From contig NZ_RBWU01000003.1 of the NCBI RefSeq assembly GCF_003634705.1, forward strand, positions 914,933-978,932: 64,000 bases of DNA, in the 5' to 3' direction. Position numbers and translations under genes: made by a program. The stretch comes from Actinomadura pelletieri DSM 43383. GTDB lineage: Bacteria > Actinomycetota > Actinomycetes > Streptosporangiales > Streptosporangiaceae. Shown piece by piece: positions 17,262 to 25,818 of this stretch (the stretch's first letter is position 1; each line of letters opens with the position of its first letter). The notes beneath the pieces are model-generated. The model was not told the origin of the DNA, did no database searches, and worked only from the letters and a program-made list of their open reading frames with translations.

Positions 17262-17334
17262 TGCGGCTCCCGGGATTCGAACCCGGAACATCCACTTCCT
17301 GAGAGTGGCCTCTCTGCCGTTGGAGTAGAGCCGC
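17262..17334 (-). tRNA. class I tRNA with leucine anticodon CAG
   Basis: A 73-nt cloverleaf on the minus strand with perfect stems: acceptor GCGGCTC/GAGCCGC, anticodon CCACT/AGTGG with loop CTCAGGA, T arm CCGGG-TTCGAAT-CCCGG; variable loop ATGTT; U8, A9, G18-G19 and discriminator A all present. U33 and G37 fit reading of CUG. It is class I, so not a normal tRNA-Leu. Only five bases separate it from the GAG tRNA, and CCA is not encoded. The perfect stems argue against a pseudogene. Confidence 0.75.
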
Positions 17335-17384
17335 GTGACCTTCAGCGAGGTGGCGTCACTCGCGGCGGCTCGGCCGGAGAGTCG

Positions 17385-17459
17385 TCAGGAGACGGGATAC
17401 CGGCCGGGGCGGGCGAGAGACGCCGCGGGCAGTCGTAGGCGGTACTGCTCCAGAGCCAT
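17385..17459 (-). CDS. candidate 24-codon ORF upstream of the odd tRNAs
   Basis: ATG at 17459 is preceded by AGAGGAGG with 7-base spacing, as good a ribosome site as any in the window, and TGA is at 17385. The peptide begins MALEQYRLRLPAASL and ends RYPVS; it is basic, with four Leu and two Tyr. Its codons include CTG twice, CTC, TAC and TAT, which are those read by the three tRNAs that start 50 bases downstream, plus one CTA. It is 94 bases after a Ser/Thr kinase gene on the same strand. It could be a leader peptide, a small protein or chance. Confidence 0.45.
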   Translation of the reverse strand: MALEQYRLRLPAASLARPGRYPVS

Positions 17460-17553
17460 GGCCGGTCCTCCTCTCAGAAGCCTCGTGTCCTCGACGGGCT
17501 GACATCGGTAACGATGCCAGCGGAGTCGATCTCGCCGCAACACGTTTTCCGGC

Positions 17554-18951
17554 TCAGGGGTTGTCCGGAAGGAGGGACCCGAACACGACGAGCGCCCAGA
17601 ACGCGACCATGACCCAGCCGAGCGCGATCCCGGTCACCGCGAGGCCCAGGCCGCGCTCCCCGGAACGCCGCAGCCGCGCCCACGCCATATGCCCGGCGAT
17701 GATCGCCGGAATGGACGGCAGCCCGCAGGTGAGCAGCCCGACCGCGCCCATCGAGACCGCGTAGATCGCGAGGCTGTTGACCGGTCGTTTGGCGGGCGCC
17801 TGCGGCGCCTGGTATCGGTGCGGCGTGTATCCCATGGGCTGCTGGTAGGCGGCGCCGCGCACGGCGACCGCGTCGGCGTAGCGCTTCCACGTCTCCGCCT
17901 CGGCCGTGCGTCCCTGGCCGTGCAGCAGCATGGCGAGGTTGCGCATCGCGGCCGGATCACCGGCCTGGGCGGCCTGCCGGTACTGCCGCTCGACGAGCGC
18001 CTCCGCCTCTCCCACGGCGAGCGGGGGCGGCGTGGCCGACAGTCCGGAGGGTTGTGTCGAGGGCTGCGTCGGGGGCTGCGTGGGGGCCTGTGTCGAGGAC
18101 TGGGTGGGCGGCTGTGTCGGACGCTGGGTCGGGTGCTGGGTCGGGGTCTCCCGGACGCCGCTGGAGATGAGCCCGTCCAGCAGCGCCTGGGCGGACGGGC
18201 GCCGTGCCGGGTCCTTGGCGAGCGCCGCGCGGACGGCGTCGAGGAGCGAGCCGTCCAGGCCGCCGAGGTCCGGCTCCTCGCTGATGATCTGGTGGATGAT
18301 CGCGGGAAGCGAGTCACCGGCGAAGCACGGCCCGCCGCGTGCGGCGAACGCCACGGTCGCGCCCCAGGCGAACACGTCGGACGCGGGGGTGGCGCCCCGG
18401 CCGTCGAGTTGTTCGGGGGCCATGAACGCCGGTGTGCCGACGATGCCGCCGGTCGCGGTGAGGCGCGTCCCGTCCAAGGAGCGGGCGATGCCGAAGTCGA
18501 TGACCCGCGGGCCGAACGTGGACAGCAGCACGTTGGCGGGTTTCAGGTCGCGGTGCACGACCCCCGCGTCGTGGATGGCGGTCAGCGCGGTGGCGATCCC
18601 GACCGCGACGGCCTCCAGGTCGGCGCCCCGCAACGGACCGTCCTTGGCGACCGCCGCGTCCAGGCTCGGTCCGTTCACGAACTCGGTGACGAGATAGGGC
18701 GGGTCGGCGGCGGGCCCCGCGTCCAGGACGGGGGCGGTGCAGAACGGCCGGACCCGCTGCGCCGCCGCGACCTCCGCCTCGAACCGAGCGCGGTACTGCC
18801 GGTCGGCGGCGAACTCGCGTCTGATCACCTTGATGGCGACCTTGCGTCCCGACGCGTCCAACCCGGCGTACACCGTGCCCATCCCGCCTTCGCCGAGCCG
18901 ATCCACGACCCGGTACGGGCCGATGCGCTCCGGCAGGTCACCATGCGCCAA
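17554..18951 (-). CDS. Ser/Thr protein kinase with TPR/Sel1-like and DUF4190-type membrane region
   Basis: A 465-aa protein. The kinase domain (about 12-262) has GEGGMGTVYAG, Lys41, HRDLKPAN (Asp135), DFG (152-154) and APEQ. A PTQ-type repeat linker follows (about 269-301, nine Thr-Gln pairs), then a Sel1/TPR-like helical stretch (about 315-362, ERQYRQAAQAGDPAAMRNLA) and two membrane helices (about 393-420 and 436-461) that look like DUF4190. The order kinase, TPR, membrane is unusual, since the C terminus and not an outer sensor holds it in the membrane. ATG 18951 is the only good start. Confidence 0.9.
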   Translation of the reverse strand: MAHGDLPERIGPYRVVDRLGEGGMGTVYAGLDASGRKVAIKVIRREFAADRQYRARFEAEVAAAQRVRPFCTAPVLDAGPAADPPYLVTEFVNGPSLDAAVAKDGPLRGADLEAVAVGIATALTAIHDAGVVHRDLKPANVLLSTFGPRVIDFGIARSLDGTRLTATGGIVGTPAFMAPEQLDGRGATPASDVFAWGATVAFAARGGPCFAGDSLPAIIHQIISEEPDLGGLDGSLLDAVRAALAKDPARRPSAQALLDGLISSGVRETPTQHPTQRPTQPPTQSSTQAPTQPPTQPSTQPSGLSATPPPLAVGEAEALVERQYRQAAQAGDPAAMRNLAMLLHGQGRTAEAETWKRYADAVAVRGAAYQQPMGYTPHRYQAPQAPAKRPVNSLAIYAVSMGAVGLLTCGLPSIPAIIAGHMAWARLRRSGERGLGLAVTGIALGWVMVAFWALVVFGSLLPDNP

Positions 18952-19096
18952 GGGATGTTCTCCTCAGAGAGTGGTTTCAGCCTCTAAGCGTGGCATATCG
19001 GTCGTCCCTGCACGGCGGAGCCGCACCGAAGGAGCGGGAGTCGGGAAGAGTTCGCGCCTCGGGGAACCGCGCGGGTCGTGTACGCGTCCAAGATCC

Positions 19097-20962
19097 ATGC
19101 GTGGTCGTGCTCTTGCCGCGGTCGGGACGATGGCGTTGCTGGCCGGAGGGTGTGGCGGGCCGTCGGGCGACGGTGATCCGCCGCGGCCCGCGCCGCCGAT
19201 GCGGCTCGTCGCCTACGACGGCTGCGGTGCCCTTCTGGACGGTCTGCGCCGGGCGACGGCCGAGAAGGTCGGCCCCTACGGGCTGGACGACGGCCCCATG
19301 ATGCCGGGGATGCCGGAGAGCGGCATGGCGAAGGGTGCGCCGCAGGCCGCGCCCGCCCCCGACGCGCCGCCCGAGTACTCCAAGACCAACGCGCACGAGG
19401 CGGACGCGGACGAGCCCGACCTCGTCAAGACCGACGGCCGCAGGATCGTGGCGCTCACCGACGGCGGGCTCCGCGTCATCGACCCGGCCACGCGCAAGGT
19501 CGTGCACAGGCTGGATCTGCCGGGCCATCACGGCACCGGGCAGATGCTGCTCAGCGGTGACCGTGTGCTGGTGCTGACCGGGGCGTCGGCGATGATCTCC
19601 TATCCCCGCCCGGCGCCGCCGGGCCGGGACGGTCTCCTGCCCAAGCCCGTCTCGTCCATGACACGGCTGACGCTGGTCGACCTGTCCGCCGCGCCGAAGG
19701 TCGTCGGAACCATGACGACCGAGGCCGGCTATCTCGACGCCCGGCAGAGCGGCGCCACCGTCCGGGTCGTGATGCGGAACCGGCCGAAGATCGACTTCCC
19801 GGGGCACCATCGGGCGGACGAGCAGGCCGCCGTCGCGGCGAACCGGGCGGCCGCGTTGAAGGCACCCCTGGACGCCTGGCTGCCGACGTTCCGGGTGGAG
19901 GGCGGCGGCGCCGCGAAGACGTACACGCCGCCGTGCGAGCAGGTGAGCCGCCCGGCCTCGTACACCGGCTCGACGATGCTGAGCGTGCTGACGTTCGACC
20001 TGTCGCAAGGGCTCGGCGACCCGCAGGCGATCGCCGTCGCGGCCGACGGGTCCACCGTCTACGGCAACGGGAAGAGCCTCTACGTCACCGGCACTCCCCC
20101 ACATCCGCTCACGCGGAAGAAGGCTCCCAAGCTGCGCACGGACGTGTACAAGTTCGATGTCGGCGGCAAGGGGCGCCCCCGCTACGTGGCCGCGGGTTCG
20201 GTGAAGGGCGATCTGCTCAACCAGTACTCCATGTCGGAGCACGGCGGAAACCTGCGTCTGGCCACGACGGTCGGCAGGTTCGACCCCGGGCCCGGCCGGT
20301 CGGAGAGTTCGGTGCACGTCCTCGCGCAGGACGGCGACCGGCTCACCGAGATCGGCCGGGTCGACGGCCTCGGCAAGGGCGAGCGGATCTATTCCGTGCG
20401 GTTCATCGGCGCCACCGGGTACGTGGTGACGTTCCGGCAGGTCGACCCCCTCTACGTGCTCGACCTGAAGGACCCTCGCCGCCCGCGCCTCACCGGCGAG
20501 CTGAAGATCACGGGCTACTCGGCGTATCTGCACCCCATGGCCGACGGCAAACTCCTCGGCGTCGGACAGGACGCCGACACCTCCGGCCGGACGCGCGGCC
20601 TTCAGGTCTCGCTGTTCGACGTCTCCGGCGCTCGGCCTCGCAGGGTCGACTCCTACCAGTTGGAGGGCGCGTCGTCGCAGGCGGAGTTCGAGGCGCACGC
20701 GTTCCTGTACTGGCCACGGTCGGGTCTGACGGTGATCCCGGTGACACGTCCCGACGGTGGGATGAGCGAGGCGCTCGCCCTCAAGGTCTCCGGGACGTCC
20801 ATCACCAGGGCCGGCGCCATCAGGCATCCCCGTGGGACCTACGGCGGCGGCGTGCAGCGCTCACTCGTCGTCGGCGACACCCTCTGGACGTTCTCCTCGG
20901 ACGGCGCCCGCGCCACCGACGCCGCCACGCTGACGAACACGGCGTGGCTGCCGTTCGGTTAG
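19097..20962 (+). CDS. beta-propeller domain lipoprotein
   Basis: A 621-aa exported protein. The signal peptide ends in the lipobox LLAGGC (Cys19). The body matches the secreted beta-propeller family (PF09826 type) by its entry motif EYSKTNAHEADADEPDLVKTDGR split over residues near 95-115, followed by repeated blades such as YVVTFRQVDPLYVLDLKDP. Function of the family is unknown. ATG 19097 is chosen for the signal peptide; the frame extends upstream without homology. Its stop overlaps the convergent ddl stop by 4 bases (TTAG). Confidence 0.88.
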   Translation: MRGRALAAVGTMALLAGGCGGPSGDGDPPRPAPPMRLVAYDGCGALLDGLRRATAEKVGPYGLDDGPMMPGMPESGMAKGAPQAAPAPDAPPEYSKTNAHEADADEPDLVKTDGRRIVALTDGGLRVIDPATRKVVHRLDLPGHHGTGQMLLSGDRVLVLTGASAMISYPRPAPPGRDGLLPKPVSSMTRLTLVDLSAAPKVVGTMTTEAGYLDARQSGATVRVVMRNRPKIDFPGHHRADEQAAVAANRAAALKAPLDAWLPTFRVEGGGAAKTYTPPCEQVSRPASYTGSTMLSVLTFDLSQGLGDPQAIAVAADGSTVYGNGKSLYVTGTPPHPLTRKKAPKLRTDVYKFDVGGKGRPRYVAAGSVKGDLLNQYSMSEHGGNLRLATTVGRFDPGPGRSESSVHVLAQDGDRLTEIGRVDGLGKGERIYSVRFIGATGYVVTFRQVDPLYVLDLKDPRRPRLTGELKITGYSAYLHPMADGKLLGVGQDADTSGRTRGLQVSLFDVSGARPRRVDSYQLEGASSQAEFEAHAFLYWPRSGLTVIPVTRPDGGMSEALALKVSGTSITRAGAIRHPRGTYGGGVQRSLVVGDTLWTFSSDGARATDAATLTNTAWLPFG

Positions 20963-22080
20963 CGCAGGCCGGTGGAGCGCCGCAGCGCCGTCTGGATGAG
21001 CCGGTCGACGAGCGCCGGATAGTCGAGCCCGGTCGCCGCCCACATCTGCGGGAACGCCGACGCCGGGGTGAACCCCGGCATGGTGTTGATCTCGTTGAGG
21101 ATCCAGCGTCCGTCCGGGGTGTGGAAGAAGTCGACGCGGGCGAGGCCCTCGCAGTCGAGCGCCTCGAACGCCTGGACGGCGATGCGGCGGACCTCCTCGA
21201 TCGCGGCGGGCGGCAGGTCCGGCGGGATGGCCATGGTGGTGGTGCCGTCGAGGTACTTGGTCTCGAAGTCGTAGAAGTCGTGACCGCCCGCCATCAGCAC
21301 CTCGGCGGGCAGGCTCGCCTCGGCGGGAGCGTCGTCCACGCCCTGCAGCACCCCGCACTCGATCTCGCGGCCCTCGACGGCGGCCTCCACGATGACCTTC
21401 GGGTCGTGCTCCCTGGCCTGCTCCACCGCGGCGTCCAGGTCGGTCTCGTCGGTGACGCGGCTGATGCCCATGCTCGACCCGGCGCGGGCCGGCTTGACGA
21501 ACACGGCGCGGCCGGACGCCAGGCCCAGCTCCTTGATCTCGTCGATCTTGCGCTTGCGTTCGCGCCGCCACTCCCGGTCGCCGACCACGACATAGGGGCC
21601 GACGGGCAGACCGCGCGCCTGCCAGACGAGCTTCATGAACTCCTTGTCCATGCCGACCGCGCTGGCCAGCACCCCGGCCCCGACATACCGGACGCCGGCG
21701 AGGTCGAGCAGCCCCTGGAGGGTGCCGTCCTCGCCGTAGGGGCCGTGCAGCAGCGGCAGCACCACGTCGACGTCGCCGAGCCGCTCGGGGACCGTGCCCG
21801 GCTCGACCACCATCAGACCGCGGCTGTCGGGGTCGAACGGCAGCGCGAGGACGCCGCCGGCACCGGTGACCTCCGGCAACCGGCCGTCCTCGATGGCGAG
21901 CCGCAGATCGGCGGGCGGCAGCACCCAGCGGCCGTCGCGGGCGATGCCGATCGGGACGACCTCGTACCGGTCCCGGTCGATGGCGGCCAGCACGGCGCCC
22001 GCGGTGACGCAGGAGATCGCGTGCTCGGAGCTGCGCCCGCCGAAGACCACCGCCACGCGGATCTTTGATGCCTGGGACAT
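20959..22080 (-). CDS. ddl: D-alanine--D-alanine ligase
   Basis: Makes D-Ala-D-Ala for peptidoglycan precursors. ATP-grasp protein with the N-terminal VAVVFGGRSSEHAISCVTAG, the loop HGPYGEDGTLQGLLDLAGVRYVG around the omega region and the metal-binding ILNEINTMPGFTPASAFPQM. 373 aa is standard for actinobacteria. The Tyr in PYGEDG-type loop suggests a D-Ala,D-Ala rather than D-Ala,D-Lac enzyme. gpsA is next on the same strand, 64 bases upstream. Confidence 0.96.
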   Translation of the reverse strand: MSQASKIRVAVVFGGRSSEHAISCVTAGAVLAAIDRDRYEVVPIGIARDGRWVLPPADLRLAIEDGRLPEVTGAGGVLALPFDPDSRGLMVVEPGTVPERLGDVDVVLPLLHGPYGEDGTLQGLLDLAGVRYVGAGVLASAVGMDKEFMKLVWQARGLPVGPYVVVGDREWRRERKRKIDEIKELGLASGRAVFVKPARAGSSMGISRVTDETDLDAAVEQAREHDPKVIVEAAVEGREIECGVLQGVDDAPAEASLPAEVLMAGGHDFYDFETKYLDGTTTMAIPPDLPPAAIEEVRRIAVQAFEALDCEGLARVDFFHTPDGRWILNEINTMPGFTPASAFPQMWAATGLDYPALVDRLIQTALRRSTGLR

Positions 22081-22144
22081 GAGGCCCGACCCTACCGTCG
22101 ATCAGCCCGGAGAGGCCACGAACGACCGGGGGTGATGATCATGT

Positions 22145-23155
22145 TCACACCCCGTACCGCTCGGGCTTGGGGGAACGGGAGATCAGCGAGATGGCCGCCT
22201 CCTTGAGGGGCATGCCGTGGTGCAGGACGGCGGCGACCGCCTCGGTGATCGGCATCTCGACGTTGTGCTTGCGGGCCAGCTCCAGCACCGCCTCGGACGA
22301 CTTGACGCCCTCGGCGGTCTGCCTGGTGACCGCGATGACCTCCTCCAGCGTCATGCCGCGGCCGAGGTTCTCGCCGAACGTCCGGTTGCGCGACAGCGGC
22401 GACATGCACGTGCCGACGAGGTCGCCCATCCCGGCGAGCCCGGCGAAGGTGTGCTCGTCGGCGCCGAGCGCGGCGCCGAGCCGGGCGATCTCGGCGAGCC
22501 CGCGGGTCATCAGCAGCGCCTGCGTGCTGGCGCCGAACCCGAGCCCGACGGCCATGCCGACGCACAGCGCGACGATGTTCTTCACCGCGCCGCCGAGCTC
22601 GCAGCCGACGACGTCGGTGGAGGTGTAGACGCGGAAGTAGGGCGTCATGGTCGCGGCCTGGAGGCGCCGGGCGGCGTTCTCGTCCGCGCAGGCGGCGACG
22701 GCCGCGCCGGGCTCCCCGCCCGCGATCTCGCGGGCGAGGTTCGGTCCGCAGAACACGCCGACGCGGCCCTCGGGGACGTCCGCGACCTCCCGTACGACCT
22801 CCGACATCCGCCGGGACGTGCCGAGCTCCACGCCCTTCATCAGGCTGACGAGCACCGCGTCCGGCGGCAGCAGCGGCACCCACGCGGCGAGGTTCGCGCG
22901 GAGGGTCTGCGCCGGGACGGCCAGCGCCACGAAGTCGGCGCCCTTGAGCGCCTCGGCCGGGTCCAGGGTGGCGCGGACACCGTCGGGCAGGGCGACGCCG
23001 GGCAGGTAGTCGGGGTTCTCGTGCCGTTCGTTGACCGCCTCGACGATCTCGGGACGGCGGCCCCACAGGACGACCTCACCGCCGGCGTCGTGCAGCAGTT
23101 TGCTGAACGTCGTCCCCCAGGACCCGGCGCCCATCACCGCGGTGCGGTACGTCAC
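22145..23155 (-). CDS. gpsA: glycerol-3-phosphate dehydrogenase (NAD(P)+)
   Basis: Makes sn-glycerol 3-phosphate for phospholipids. The N-terminal Rossmann motif is AVMGAGSWGTTFSKLL; later GVFCGPNLAREIAGG, the catalytic-Lys region ELGGAVKNIVAL and NRTFGENLGRG are clear. GTG 23155 is the start because the protein homology begins there and its GTGA overlaps the plsC-like stop, giving 336 aa and translational coupling. Confidence 0.96.
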   Translation of the reverse strand: MTYRTAVMGAGSWGTTFSKLLHDAGGEVVLWGRRPEIVEAVNERHENPDYLPGVALPDGVRATLDPAEALKGADFVALAVPAQTLRANLAAWVPLLPPDAVLVSLMKGVELGTSRRMSEVVREVADVPEGRVGVFCGPNLAREIAGGEPGAAVAACADENAARRLQAATMTPYFRVYTSTDVVGCELGGAVKNIVALCVGMAVGLGFGASTQALLMTRGLAEIARLGAALGADEHTFAGLAGMGDLVGTCMSPLSRNRTFGENLGRGMTLEEVIAVTRQTAEGVKSSEAVLELARKHNVEMPITEAVAAVLHHGMPLKEAAISLISRSPKPERYGV

Positions 23156-24039
23156 GAGCCGTCCGCCTTCGGTTCGCGAACCGCGGACCGGAACTCCGGC
23201 GCGGCCGAGGCGGCGCGGCGGCGTTCCTCCAGGACACGGTGGTGGTCGTACCGTTCCTTGGGCGGCTCCTGGCCGCGCAGGTCCGCGAGCAGACCGGTGA
23301 TCGCGGCCATGATCTCGTCGGTGGCGGCGCGCAGGGTCTCCCGGCCGAGCGAGCGGCCCTCGTACCTCGACAGGTCGACGGGCGGACCGGCGGCCACCCT
23401 CATCGTCTTGCGCGGGAACGGATGCAACCCCTTCTTCAGGGTGCCCGCGAGGCCCGTCGCCTCGCCCTTGCGGTACGGCATCAGCTCGTGCGCCCCCCAG
23501 TTCGCGACCGGGACGACCTTCGCGCCGGTCTTCAACGCCATCCGCGCCACGCCCGTCTGCCCGGTCATGGGCCACAGCTCCGGGTCACGGGTACAGCTGC
23601 CCTCCGGGTAGAAGATCAGGCATTCGCCGTCCAGGAGTGCCCGCTCCGCGTCGTCCAGGGCGAGGGCCGCGTCGGCGCTGTCGCGGTGGACGGGGATCTG
23701 GCCGGTACCGCGCAACACCTTTCCGACGAACCTCGCCTGGAAGAGCGTCGACTTGGCGAGGAAGACGGGATAGCGGCCGGCCTCGAACACGAAGTGCGCG
23801 AGCGCGAGCGGGTCGGCCTCGGAGATGTGGTTCGCGGCGATGATGACGCCGCCTTCCGCGGGGACGTTGTCGCCGCCCCGCCAGTCGCGTTTCAGCAGGC
23901 CGAACAGGAGCGGGCGAAGGACGACGGTCGTGAGCCTGCGCCAGCCCGGCGAATGACCCGGCGAATGACCCGGCGAATGACCGTGGCCCGTGCGGGCGCC
24001 CTGTGGGCCTCCCCCCGGCCCCCGGTTCGCTTCGCTCAT
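23152..24039 (-). CDS. 1-acylglycerol-3-phosphate acyltransferase family (PlsC-like)
   Basis: Membrane-associated acyltransferase of phospholipid synthesis. The catalytic HX4D motif is NHISEAD, the substrate motif FYPEGSCTRD, and a third block reads KVVPVANWGAHEL. ATG 24039 (MSEANRGPGGG) gives 295 aa. The N terminus has GHSPGHSPGHSPG, made by three 12-bp tandem copies (GAATGACCCGGC on the + strand, 23949-23983), and both ends are charged extensions beyond the domain. Coupling to gpsA places G3P supply and acylation in one operon. Confidence 0.9.
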   Translation of the reverse strand: MSEANRGPGGGPQGARTGHGHSPGHSPGHSPGWRRLTTVVLRPLLFGLLKRDWRGGDNVPAEGGVIIAANHISEADPLALAHFVFEAGRYPVFLAKSTLFQARFVGKVLRGTGQIPVHRDSADAALALDDAERALLDGECLIFYPEGSCTRDPELWPMTGQTGVARMALKTGAKVVPVANWGAHELMPYRKGEATGLAGTLKKGLHPFPRKTMRVAAGPPVDLSRYEGRSLGRETLRAATDEIMAAITGLLADLRGQEPPKERYDHHRVLEERRRAASAAPEFRSAVREPKADGS

Positions 24040-24123
24040 GCCCCTCTCCCCCCGCCCTTTCCCCTGGGTGAACGCAAGGTGTCCCCAAGTGTCGCGGTTG
24101 TGTGCGCATAGTGTCGAGTTGCC

Positions 24124-24774
24124 ATGTCTACCGCAGAGCACTTCCCATGGTCGCTCGTCGTGCCGGTCAAGCCGCTGGCCCGGGCGAAGTCCCGCATGTC
24201 ACCGCACGCCGGCCCGCACCGCGAGTCGCTCGCGCTCGCGGTGGCGACCGACACGGTCGCCGCCGCGCTGCGCTGTGACCGGGTTCGCACCGTGATCGTC
24301 GTCACCGACGACCCCCTTCCCGCCACCGCCCTGGCCGCGCTCGGCGCCCGGGTCGTGCCCGACGTCCCGGACGCGGGGCTGAACCCGGCCCTGGTCTACG
24401 GCGCCGAGCGGAGCCGTGAGTTCGCCGGGGACGTGGGCGTTGGCGCACTTTCAGCCGATTTGCCCGCTTTGCGTCCTCTTGAACTCGCCCGGGTCCTCGA
24501 CGCGGCCGCCGCGTCGCCCGAGGCGTTCGTCCCGGACGCGGCGGGCACCGGGACGACCCTGTACACGGCCCGTCCGGGCGTCCCGTTCGCCCCGGCGTTC
24601 GGTTCCGACTCCCGCGCCGCCCACCGCGCCCGCGGCGCTCGTGAGCTGCTGCTGCCCGGGATCGACTCCGTCCGGCGGGACGTCGACACCCTCGACGACC
24701 TCCGGACGGCGCTCGCACTGGGCACCGGACCCCGTACCGCCGCCGTCGCGACCAGACTGCCCGCGCTCGCCTAG
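24124..24774 (+). CDS. cofC: guanylyltransferase of coenzyme F420 synthesis
   Basis: Activates 2-phospho-L-lactate (or phosphoenolpyruvate in actinobacteria, where the gene is also called fbiD) with GTP. The fold motif is WSLVVPVKPLARAKSRM at the start, followed by VIVVTDDP, DAGLNPALVYGAER and the metal site LSADLPALRP. 216 aa is the usual length. It diverges from the plsC-like gene with an 84-base promoter region and is followed by a small CSD-like gene after 9 bases. Confidence 0.93.
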   Translation: MSTAEHFPWSLVVPVKPLARAKSRMSPHAGPHRESLALAVATDTVAAALRCDRVRTVIVVTDDPLPATALAALGARVVPDVPDAGLNPALVYGAERSREFAGDVGVGALSADLPALRPLELARVLDAAAASPEAFVPDAAGTGTTLYTARPGVPFAPAFGSDSRAAHRARGARELLLPGIDSVRRDVDTLDDLRTALALGTGPRTAAVATRLPALA

Positions 24775-24783
24775 AGTTCGGGT

Positions 24784-25002
24784 ATGCAGGCGACGGTGAA
24801 GGAGTTCGACGCGGCGACCCGCGCGGGCAGCGTGCTGCTCGACGACGGAACGGAGCTGCCCTTCGACGCCGAGGCGTTCGCGGCCGGGGGGCTGCGGCTG
24901 CTGCGGTTCGGGCAGCGGGTGAACCTCGCCCTGGACGGCGACCGGATCTCGGTGGTGACGCTCTCGACGTTTCCGCTGCCCGACCCGCGGCAGCCGTCCT
25001 GA
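24784..25002 (+). CDS. small cold-shock-domain-like protein (72 aa)
   Basis: MQATVKEFDAATRAGSVLLD to FGQRVNLALDGDRISVVTL forms a short beta-barrel pattern like a reduced cold-shock/OB domain, without the RNP1 aromatic motif of true Csp proteins. I know similar small proteins next to cofC in actinomycetes, with no assigned function. Start ATG 24784 lies 9 bases past cofC, so they are probably co-transcribed. Confidence 0.75.
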   Translation: MQATVKEFDAATRAGSVLLDDGTELPFDAEAFAAGGLRLLRFGQRVNLALDGDRISVVTLSTFPLPDPRQPS

Positions 25003-25106
25003 GCGTCCGCGTACCGCCATGACGAGCGCACCGACACAACGGCCGCACGGGCACAACGAGCGCACGGGCCCGACACGCACGGGCACGAGGAGCGCACCGA
25101 CAAGAG

Positions 25107-25142
25107 CAGCGCCCGGACCCGAGTCGCCGGGTCCGGGCGCTG
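25107..25142. terminator. bidirectional terminator between CSD-like gene and hup
   Basis: A perfect 14-bp stem CAGCGCCCGGACCC/GGGTCCGGGCGCTG (25107-25120 with 25129-25142) around an 8-base loop, 12 bases past the hup stop on the minus strand. The short stretch 25010-25100 before it holds imperfect GAGCGCAC repeats and no gene. Confidence 0.85.
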
Positions 25143-25154
25143 TTCGTGGTGAGG

Positions 25155-25433
25155 CTACTTCTTGCCGGCCACCAGGTTCTTGAAGTCCGCGCCCGCCTTG
25201 AACTTCGGCACCGAGGTCGCGGGAACCTCGATGGTCTTGCCCGTTGCGGGGTTGCGGGCCGTGCGGGCAGGCCGGTCGGCCTTCTCGAACGAACCGAACC
25301 CGGTGATCGCGACCTTGTCGCCCTTGGCGACGGCGTTCTGGATCGCCTCCAGGATGGCGTCGACGGCCTCGGCTGCGGCCTTCTTGCTGCCCAGCCGGTC
25401 AGAGATGGCGTCGACCAGCTCACGCTTGTTCAT
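25155..25433 (-). CDS. hup: HU family nucleoid protein
   Basis: The 92-aa product starts MNKRELVDAISDRLGSKKAA and contains the HU signature FGSFEKADRPARTARNPATGK. It is the short form that lacks the Lys/Ala-rich tail of HupB/HupS, so it should bend and coat DNA like the growth-phase HU. Position between cofC and leuDC matches other actinobacteria. Confidence 0.96.
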   Translation of the reverse strand: MNKRELVDAISDRLGSKKAAAEAVDAILEAIQNAVAKGDKVAITGFGSFEKADRPARTARNPATGKTIEVPATSVPKFKAGADFKNLVAGKK

Positions 25434-25590
25434 GGGTTACTCCTCTAGTTCCCCCCTTGCCCGAACGAAACTAAGGGACCCTCAGCGTGGACACAATCAC
25501 CTGCACGCACGAGTTGGCGTGTCGCTGGCGTTTTGTCGGCCTCGCCCCCGTCTCGACGGGTGACCGGACCTGATCCGGCCACTGCGCACG

Positions 25591-25818
25591 CTAACCGACG
25601 TCGGGCGTCTCGGAGAAATCGGCGAGGAAGGCCTCCAACCTGCGGGCGGCCAGTTCCGGGTCCCGTTTCGCCAGATCGGTGATCGCCAGGAGCTGGCGGA
25701 TGAGCCGCCGCCGGGTCGCCGACGGCAGCGGCGCGACGGCCCGATGGGCGTCACGCAACTGCCGGGCGAGCCGGGTCAGGGCGGGGTCGTCCCACTCCGG
25801 GCCGGTCCACTGGACCAT
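25591..25818 (-). CDS. hypothetical helical protein (75 aa)
   Basis: MVQWTGPEWDDPALTRLARQ is followed by two Arg-rich helices and ends LEAFLADFSETPDVG. No family is recognised. ATG 25818 is the first in-frame start with protein-like composition; upstream residues would need a GTT codon as start. It lies downstream of leuD on the same strand after 125 bases and ends before hup. Confidence 0.5.
   Translation of the reverse strand: MVQWTGPEWDDPALTRLARQLRDAHRAVAPLPSATRRRLIRQLLAITDLAKRDPELAARRLEAFLADFSETPDVG

Noticed and set aside
17068..17328. An 86-codon frame over the tRNA cluster (GREGFEPP-like start)
   Set aside because: It is the well-known false translation opposite tRNA T arms; the tRNA structures explain the sequence.
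25003..25106. Imperfect GAGCGCAC repeats before hup as a regulatory array
   Set aside because: Copies are irregular and fit simple-sequence drift downstream of the CSD-like gene; only the terminator after them is clear.
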